Source: Pollenia angustigena
Lineage: Eukaryota; Arthropoda; Insecta; Diptera; Polleniidae
Assembly: GCA_930367215.1 (NCBI GenBank)
Contig: OV884059.1
Coordinates: forward strand, 53,352,957 to 53,416,956
DNA: 64,000 nucleotides
Reading direction: 5' to 3'
Part shown: in pieces, positions 58,052 to 64,000 of the stretch
Layout of the letters: every line of letters begins with the position of its first letter
How positions within the stretch are numbered: the first letter of the stretch is position 1
Made by a program: the position numbers and the translations under genes
Notes under the pieces: generated by a model
What the model saw: only the letters and a program-made list of their open reading frames with translations
Databases searched by the model: none
What the model was told of the DNA's origin: nothing

Positions 58052-60817
58052 TCTATATATATAAAATTGTAACGTTACTGACTCACTGACTGACTGACTC
58101 ACTGACTCACTGACTCACTGATTCATCATCGCACAGCCTAAACGCCTGAAGCTAGACACTTGAAATTTGGACCAGAGATTGGTCACTCCCCAAATCGATC
58201 CACTAAGACGGGATTTTTGGAAATTCGAATGTTTAGGGGGTAAAAAAGGGTAAAAACGGGAAAATTCGGTAACCTTATATCTCCAAAACTAAAAGAGATA
58301 CAAAAAAAATTTAATACCTATCGTTGTTCTTTAGAAAAATAAGCGGACAGGTGTCTGGTACTTTTTTTGAAATTCCGCCCTATTTGGGAGTAAACGGGTA
58401 ATATCTGAATTTTAGTACTTTTTTGACACCCCATCTATCTTTTGAACCAATAAACATAGAAACAAAGTTAATACCACATTCGAAACCTAACAAAAATATA
58501 CGAATTTAAATTTGGTACTTTTTCGAAATTCGAACATTTAAGGGGTAAAAATCGTAACTATTTTTGGTACTTTTTTTAAAAAACATTTTTCTCCATTCAT
58601 TAACATACTCTTACTTAATAATGAGCCCCCACTATAATACTAAATTTTTTGATACTTTAATTGGGAGAAAAAAATAGTACCAAAAAAACATGCGGGAAAT
58701 TTTATATTTTTCTTGAGCTTTTGGGTCCTACAACTGGTATTTTTAAAATTATCGTTTATGTTGGACCTTAAAACATAACATGCAGTCTACAACTGACATG
58801 AAATGCTTAACTTTAACACTAATATGATGTTAGTGTTAGGTATAGACTCATCATGTTAGAAGTTTTCTCATGTTATAACACGGTTGTTAATGCAAATGTT
58901 TTAACAACGCTTTTATAACTTCAAGTTATAACAGCAAATCATGTCAGTTGTAGACGGGCAGTAAGATTCAACATGCAATGTCCTGAGTGGATAAGAAGCT
59001 ATGACGGAACTTTTTGGTACTTTTTTGTTCATTAACTGGTACTTTTTGAATTTCTGTTAGTATTGGACCTAGAAACATACAAGTCAATATGCAATGCCCT
59101 GGATGGATGAGAATCTATAAGAGTGAACTTTTTGGTACTTTTTTAATCTTTGACTGGTACTTTTTGAATTTCCGTTGGTATTGGACCTAGAAAGATAAAA
59201 TTAAACATGCAAGGTCCTGGGTGGATAAGAATCTATAAGAGGAAAGTTTTTGGTACTTTTTTTGTTCACTTACTGGTACTTTTTGAATTTCCGTCAGTAT
59301 TGGACCTAGAAATATAAAATTAAACATGCACGATCCTGTGTAAATGAGAATCTTTAAGTGGGATCTTATTGGTACTTTTTTATTTGTAAGCTGGTACTTT
59401 TTGAATTTCCGTTGGTATTGGACCCAGAAACATGCAATTCAACATGGAAGGTCTTGAGTGAATGACAATCTGTTAGAGAGATCTTTTTGGTACTTTTTCG
59501 TTTTTTAACTGGTCCTTTTTTTAAATTTTCGCTTATGTTGGTCTAATGAAAATAAAATTAAACCTGCATGGTCCTGAGTGAATGAGAATCTCTAAAAGCG
59601 CTTATAGGTACTTTTTAGTTATTAAACTGGTACTTTTTGAATATCCGTTATTATTGGACTTAGAAACATTAAATTCAAGATGCAATGCCCTAAGTGGATA
59701 AGAATATATAAGAGGGAAGTTTTTGGTACTACTTTGTTCTTTAACTGGTACTTTTTGAATTTCCGTTAGTAGTGGACCTAGAAACATAAAATTAAACATG
59801 CAAGGTCCTGAGTGAATGAAAATCTGTAAGAGGGCTTTTGGTACTATTTTGTTCTTTAACTGGTACCTTTTATATATCCGTATTTATTGGATCTAGAAAC
59901 ATAAAATTAAACATGCAAGCTCCTGAGTGAATGAGAATTTGTAAGAGGGATTTTTTGCTACTTTTTCGTTCTCTAACTGGTATTTTTTTAAAATAAACTG
60001 GTAATTTTTTTAATATAATATTTATTTTTGTGCATTAAATAAAAAAGCAAATTGGTGTCTGGTACTTTAACGAAATTCGGTCGTTTTAGGTAGTAAATCT
60101 AGCTTTTAAGCCAATACGTATAGAAATAAAAATTAAATAACATTTGTTACTTATCTAAAAAATACAAATGCGAATTTGGTACTTTTTCGAAATTCGAACG
60201 TTTCAGGGGTGAAAATTGTACCTATGTATATCGATCCCGCGAACCAAATACCTCCTAAACTAAAAGAGATAAAAAACATCAGCACTTATTCTTGTTTATT
60301 AGAAAAATTCGCTAACCGTATATTTCCTAAACAAAAAGAGATACAAAAAATTTAATACTAATTATTGTTCATTACAAAAAATAAATGGAGAGGTGTCTGG
60401 TACTTTTTTGAAGGAAGGCATTTTTGCGGTGTAAAAGGGTAAATAAATATTGTATCACATTTTTAGCTTATCTAAAAAATACAAAACAGGTTTGGACCTT
60501 TTTTGAAATTCAAACGTTTAAGGTGTGAAAATCGTTCCTAATTTTGTAAAGTAACTGACGGATTCATCATCGCACATCCTAAACTCTTGAAGCTAAAAAG
60601 CTGACTTTTGGACCGAACGTTGGCCTCTCGCGAAATCGATTCCGCTAACCTTAAAAATCCAAAATTAAAGAGATCCAAAAAATTTAACACTTATTGTTGT
60701 TCGTTAAAAAAAAATAAGGGGACAGGTGCCTGGTACTTTTTTGAAAATAAACTTTGGCATAAAAATATGTCCACGAAGAAAAAGGAGACGCTAACGAAGT
60801 AGCGGGTTAAATGCTAG
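58052..60817 (+). mobile_element. Non-autonomous Helitron (2766 bp) with internal minisatellite
   Basis: Begins TCTATATATATAAAATTG after an A and ends with a hairpin CGCTA/TAGCG (60790-60805), then GGTTAAATGCTAG before a T. This is the canonical A/T insertion with TC and CTAG termini. After the start come a GACTCACT tract and ATCATCGCAC-type sequence, which reappears near 60560 as an internal duplication of the 5' end. No Rep/helicase gene is present. Short frames such as 59602-59799 and 60608-60802 are accidental. Confidence 0.85.
58720..59990 (+). repeat. 118-bp tandem array inside the Helitron
   Basis: CTGGTACTTTTTGAATTTCC recurs at 59036, 59154, 59273, 59391, 59509, 59627, 59745, 59860 and 59977, steps of 115-119 bp (mostly 118). 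Each unit has ATTGGACCTAGAAACATA and a TCCTGAGTG(G/A)AT word. Related units occur in the smaller Helitron at 23090-23470. Confidence 0.9.
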
Positions 60818-61035
60818 TACGTGTATATTTTTATTTACTTTTTTGGTTTTTTGCCACACATACATGCACACAAAACACATTTTTCCTTTCACACAAAACA
60901 CATTTTTCCTTTTGTTTTGCCTATGTAGTAGTAAGATTTTGACAACGGCGAGGAATTTTACACAAACAAAATGCCTGTTGTTTTTTGTATTGTTGTAGAA
61001 GTAAGCAGACCTATTGGATAGGCCTTGGTATAACT

Positions 61036-62036
61036 ACACAGATTCTACTTTTTTGACAGCTGCGTATGCTGCGAAAAAGCGAGTAACGCGTCTTGTTGTA
61101 AAACTGTCAGAAAACAGAGTTGTCCATGCAAACTACATAAATTCTGTGTTGCCGTTGGAAGTTTCTTATATAAATTATTTTTCTATACATTTTGTGATTT
61201 TGGTGTTTAAGAAAAATTTTCTTTTATCAGTTTTTTTTCTTATAAGCGTTTTTCTTATATGAAACCTTTTTTTTTAGAAAAATCTTAAAAAAGATATGGT
61301 GTTTTTGAAAATGTTTCTTATAAGCGTTTTGTTCCTATATGAGATGTTCTTATATCCGAATAATACTGTAAATTGTTGTCGTCTAAGAAAAGGATGTTTG
61401 CTTTCTTAACTTTATTTCCGCCAGTTGCTGAACCATTTTCGATTAGTTCAATGGACAATTTGCAAGCAACCGCACATAAAAATATAAGTAAAAACATAAT
61501 AAGTTTGTTTATAAAAATTAAATTGATAAAGAAAATAAACTTTCGTTTTATTATATGAAAAATACATACATATGTATATAAATAATTGTCTTTAAGACAG
61601 ACCGCGGAAAAACTACTGCACCGCGCTCTTTTCTCTTTTGATCTCACACCTACGTGCACTCTTGTACACTTGAATAAACCCAAAAGTCTCGCTTGAACTT
61701 TCACACTAGGCGGTTTTTTATTTATTTATTTTATATGTACAATGCTCCTTAATGGCGTAGATGCGATACAATTAGAAAAAATATTTTATTTAAAGAAAAC
61801 AATTATTTTCCATATGGCAGATTTTTGAATAATACTGAAATAAATTTATATAAGTTTTAAAGTCAAAACAGTCATATTTTAAACACCTGTATGATCCATT
61901 TTCGATTGCTGTATGTTTTGTTATTGCATTTTCAATAAATTACTGTTTAAGCATAAGAACCAATCATTTTCGAGTCTTTTTTCAAGCGCGCAAGTGATTA
62001 ATCAGTTTTTAATCATCAAAAGTACTCGAGGATGAC
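61036..62036. other. Noncoding region with a possible pogo-like terminus
   Basis: The bases before 61369 read, in reverse complement, CAGTATTATTCGGATATAAG and are followed by TA, which resembles a pogo-type end; no matching left end was found. CTTATAAGCGTTTT occurs twice (61239 and 61316). The 128-codon minus-strand frame at 61318-61704 has no recognisable domain. A GC-richer stretch at 61600-61715 is unassigned. Confidence 0.4.
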
Positions 62037-62037
62037 T

Positions 62038-62150
62038 TATGGCGATTTCTTTTCTGAGAAATATGTTGCATAAATGTTACATGCTCTATCTCTTTTGTGT
62101 AGAGCATGTAACATTTATGCAACATATTTCTCAGAAAAGAAATCGCCATT
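62038..62150. other. Perfect long hairpin, ~50-bp arms, 11-base loop
   Basis: 62039-62088 and 62100-62149 are exact inverted copies, starting GGCGATTTCTTTTCTGAG, around the loop TCTCTTTTGTG. This would fold into a stable hairpin RNA on either strand. No terminal or target motif is seen. Confidence 0.9.
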
Positions 62151-62189
62151 AGTTAGGTGATTTTTGATAAAAAAAAATCTTCCAAATGC

Positions 62190-62609
62190 TAGTAGGGAGG
62201 ATGTGTATGGACTCCAAAACGGCTAGGCCGATTTTGATGAAATTTTCAGGGAATCTTCAGAATATTCAGGCGGGTGACACTGTGAAGTCTGATTTTTGAT
62301 TTTCGGTCTGCGGGCGGAGAAGCGTGGCAAAATCGAATTTTCATATTGCACCACCAATCCCATCTATATAATTTGGACGATTTTTTCTTTAAAATGATCG
62401 CCATACTCCAACTTAGATTTATACGAAAAGAACATTTTGCCCCGCCCACTTTTACGCCCACTTTTTTCGAATTAACTAAAATCAGAAAACGGCTCCATCG
62501 ATTTGACTAATTTTTCTTTCAAATGTTCGTATCTATTTAACGGATTTTAAAAATCGAGCGCAAACGTTTTTCCTAATTTGGACAGGACAACGTCTGTCGG
62601 GTCAGCTAG
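62190..62609 (+). mobile_element. Helitron relic, second family, 5'-truncated
   Basis: TATGGACTCCAAAACGGCT and GGCCGATTTTGATGAAATTT match the start of the next mini-Helitron. The 3' end has a GACAG/CTGTC hairpin (62581-62598), then GGGTCAGCTAG and T. The expected TC start is missing. Confidence 0.7.
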
Positions 62610-62726
62610 TTTATATATAAAACAGAATGTGTGTATGTATGTATGTAACGTATGGACTCCAAAATGGCTGGGCCGATTTTGATGAAATTTTAGCTTAGGT
62701 CCAGCAACGCGGACCGGGTCAGCTAG
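62610..62726 (+). mobile_element. Mini-Helitron (117 bp) in tandem with the previous one
   Basis: Starts TTTATATATAAAACAG (TC changed to TT) and has a GTGTATGT run and the same TATGGACTCC block. It ends with a GGTCC/GGACC hairpin (62698-62715) plus GGGTCAGCTAG and T. It begins directly after the CTAG of the preceding Helitron. Confidence 0.7.
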
Positions 62727-62859
62727 TATACATATAAGAAATACAAACATAAATTTGGTATTTTTCGAAATTCTAAAGTTTAAGGGATGAAAATCGTGCC
62801 TATTTTTAAAACCATTTCTTTAGCTTTACTTCGGAAAATCAAATCTTGTAACGTTAATT

Positions 62860-63115
62860 TAACCGCCTTATACACAATGCAAATGGATGAAACTTTGCAG
62901 GCATACATATTCCCGATGACAACACACGAATACATGCGCGTAGCCAGGATAAAATCTAGGGGGGAAGCAAACATTTTTCTTTTATTTTTGGTAAAATGCT
63001 TTTTTGACCGCCTTTTACTCAATGCAAATGGATGAAACTTTGCAGGCATACATATTCCCGATGACAGTACACGAATACATGGGCTTAGCTAGGATAAAAT
63101 CTAGGGGGGCGGGCA
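62860..63115 (+). repeat. Two-copy direct repeat of about 140 bp
   Basis: ATGCAAATGGATGAAACTTT, CAGGCATACATATTCCCGAT and GATAAAATCTAGGGGGG occur in the same order near 62877-62961 and 63020-63106. The short frames on both strands here arise from this repeat. Confidence 0.8.
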
Positions 63116-63248
63116 AAATTTTTTTAAATGTTCTTTTTTAAGAAAAGCGTTTCTTTAAAAAAATTTTTTTAAATGTTCTTGTTTGTACTTTTATTACAAA
63201 ACATTTTGTTTCATTCAATGACATATACATACTTACATACGTATTTAA

Positions 63249-63495
63249 TTCTGTGGCATTTTGACAAAACATCTTAAGTCAAATTTAAATAGTTGAAAAA
63301 AATGTTGTTAATCATACGAATTTTCATTCAAAAAACATTTTTGTTAACTTTTTAACATTTTGTATTATAAACAAAATTTTTCTTTAATTTGGTTTATTTT
63401 ATTTTTTAATAAAACTGATTTTTTCACAAATTTTTTTAAAACACTTTTTTGCTTTATTATCTCGACTTAAGATGTTTTGTCAAAATGCCACAGAA
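63249..63495. mobile_element. MITE with perfect 32-bp TIRs
   Basis: TTCTGTGGCATTTTGACAAA begins the left TIR (63249-63280), which is exactly the reverse complement of 63464-63495. The interior is A/T-rich. Comparison with the related Helitron at about 58610-58640 shows an insertion here. TA on both sides is a possible duplication but is not certain. Confidence 0.8.
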
Positions 63496-63888
63496 CTATG
63501 GGCTCCCATTACAATATTAAAATTGTTGATACTTCAATAGGGAGAAAAAGGGGAATGCAGGAAATTACATTTTTTTATTTTTCTTGTGTTCTACATGTGG
63601 TACTTTTTAATTTTTGTAAAATGTTGAACTTAGAAACTGAAAATGAGGAGGTCCATAACAAAAAGCAATGATTACATTTTTCAAGTGTTTTGATTTTTTG
63701 ATTAAATCCTATTCTACACATTGAAATTTATAATACCTTTATTATAAAGTATTCCAACACTCAATAACTACACTGCAATTCAATATCAAATGGTTCAGAG
63801 CAAAATGCAATAATTACACATCTTTGCAATAAATCGCTACAAGATATTTAAAAAAGGACCCTACAAGAAATGAATGAGCGAGTAGTCA

Positions 63889-64000
63889 CATTTTTCATTT
63901 TGGTGTTAAGAAAATGATAGAAAGAAATGACCGAATGTGACCGAAAACTTTATTTGGGTCATTTCTTTCTATCATTTTCTTAACACCAAAATGAAAAATG
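63889..64000. other. Palindrome reaching the window end, 44-bp perfect arms
   Basis: 63889-63932 and 63957-64000 are exact inverted copies (CATTTTTCATTTTGGTGTTA at the outer end) around a 24-base loop. The arm is still pairing at the last base, so it may extend beyond this window. Confidence 0.9.

Larger units (their letters stand above)
57955..61035. mobile_element. 299-bp P-like MITE split by a Helitron
   Basis: The left end CAAGGTCTATCCAATAAGTC pairs with the reverse complement of the right end CAAGGCCTATCCAATAGGTC; the pairing continues to CTGCTTA. The target duplication GTATAACT is perfect (57955-57962 and 61028-61035). Subtracting the Helitron at 58052-60817 leaves 299 bp. The subterminal CTTCTACAACAAT and AACAGGCATTTTGTT words are shared with the 2019-bp P-like element, so the two belong to one superfamily. 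Confidence 0.8.
62727..63720 (+). mobile_element. Fragment of the 58052-type Helitron
   Basis: Words such as TTTCGAAATTC, GGGATGAAAATCGT, CACTTTT-type runs and TTGATACTTCAATAGGGAG follow the order in the Helitron at about 58500-58760. Both termini are missing. It is interrupted by a TIR MITE at 63249-63495 and contains a duplicated ~140-bp block (see next entry). Confidence 0.55.

Noticed and set aside
61318..61704. 128-codon minus-strand frame beginning MKVQARLLGLFKC
   Set aside because: No recognisable domain, AT-rich hydrophobic centre, no supporting context; left as unassigned.
1..64000. CRISPR array or bacterial operon
   Set aside because: The tandem arrays have no unique spacers of constant length, and the window is plainly eukaryotic transposon DNA.

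Overview
This is AT-rich eukaryotic repeat DNA from an insect, most likely a calyptrate or other higher fly. That placement is an inference: it rests on jockey-clade LINEs with an insect-type Inr/DPE promoter, an Osvaldo/Ulysses-like Ty3/gypsy element, P-like, pogo-like and Helitron elements, and short elements carrying an ATACCCTTCACC stem and a TTCGGC/GCCGAA hairpin. I see no intact single-copy host gene; almost every recognisable stretch is a transposon, satellite or transposon relic.

Layout. 1-2026 is simple-sequence-rich DNA. 2027-4515 is a satellite with three levels (about 165 bp monomers, 331 bp dimers, about 993 bp triple dimers). 4985-8035 holds an old foldback arm broken up by MITEs: a Harbinger-like one with TTA duplications and two pogo-like ones. 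8054-17020 is a giant foldback element: two inverted, mostly unique arms of about 1.1 kb enclosing two oppositely oriented arrays of a ~104 bp monomer. A 1.3 kb AAAC/AAAT array follows to 18328.

20434-31674 is one complete jockey-clade LINE with 12-bp target duplications. It is interrupted by a 994-bp Helitron inside the endonuclease and by 5.55 kb of nested short elements inside the reverse transcriptase. 31709-32626 is the tail of another LINE on the minus strand, and 33192-33584 is a hAT-like transposase fragment. From 34685 to 50765 there is nested DNA: three related short-element families (called D1, D2 and D3 here), a solo LTR with ATAT duplications, a gag-pol retrotransposon that has lost its 5' LTR, and a second, 5'-truncated jockey LINE. 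Inverted P-type transposase relics lie at 50861-52935.

53397-57458 is the most interesting locus. A 2019-bp P-like transposon has a second 2019-bp copy of itself inserted in the opposite orientation, and each copy has its own perfect 8-bp target duplication. Both copies carry the same decayed piece of a cellular gene of the UPF0489 (C5orf22) family. 57955-61035 is a related 299-bp MITE split by a 2766-bp Helitron. The right end holds further Helitron ends, a perfect 50-bp-arm hairpin, a TIR MITE, and a palindrome that runs to the last base.

The sequence gives a relative history. Helitron and D elements postdate the first LINE, the LTR element postdates D3, which lies within D1, and the P-like self-insertion is recent because I found one difference between the two 1890-bp arms. 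All family assignments come from motifs read by eye; no database search was possible.
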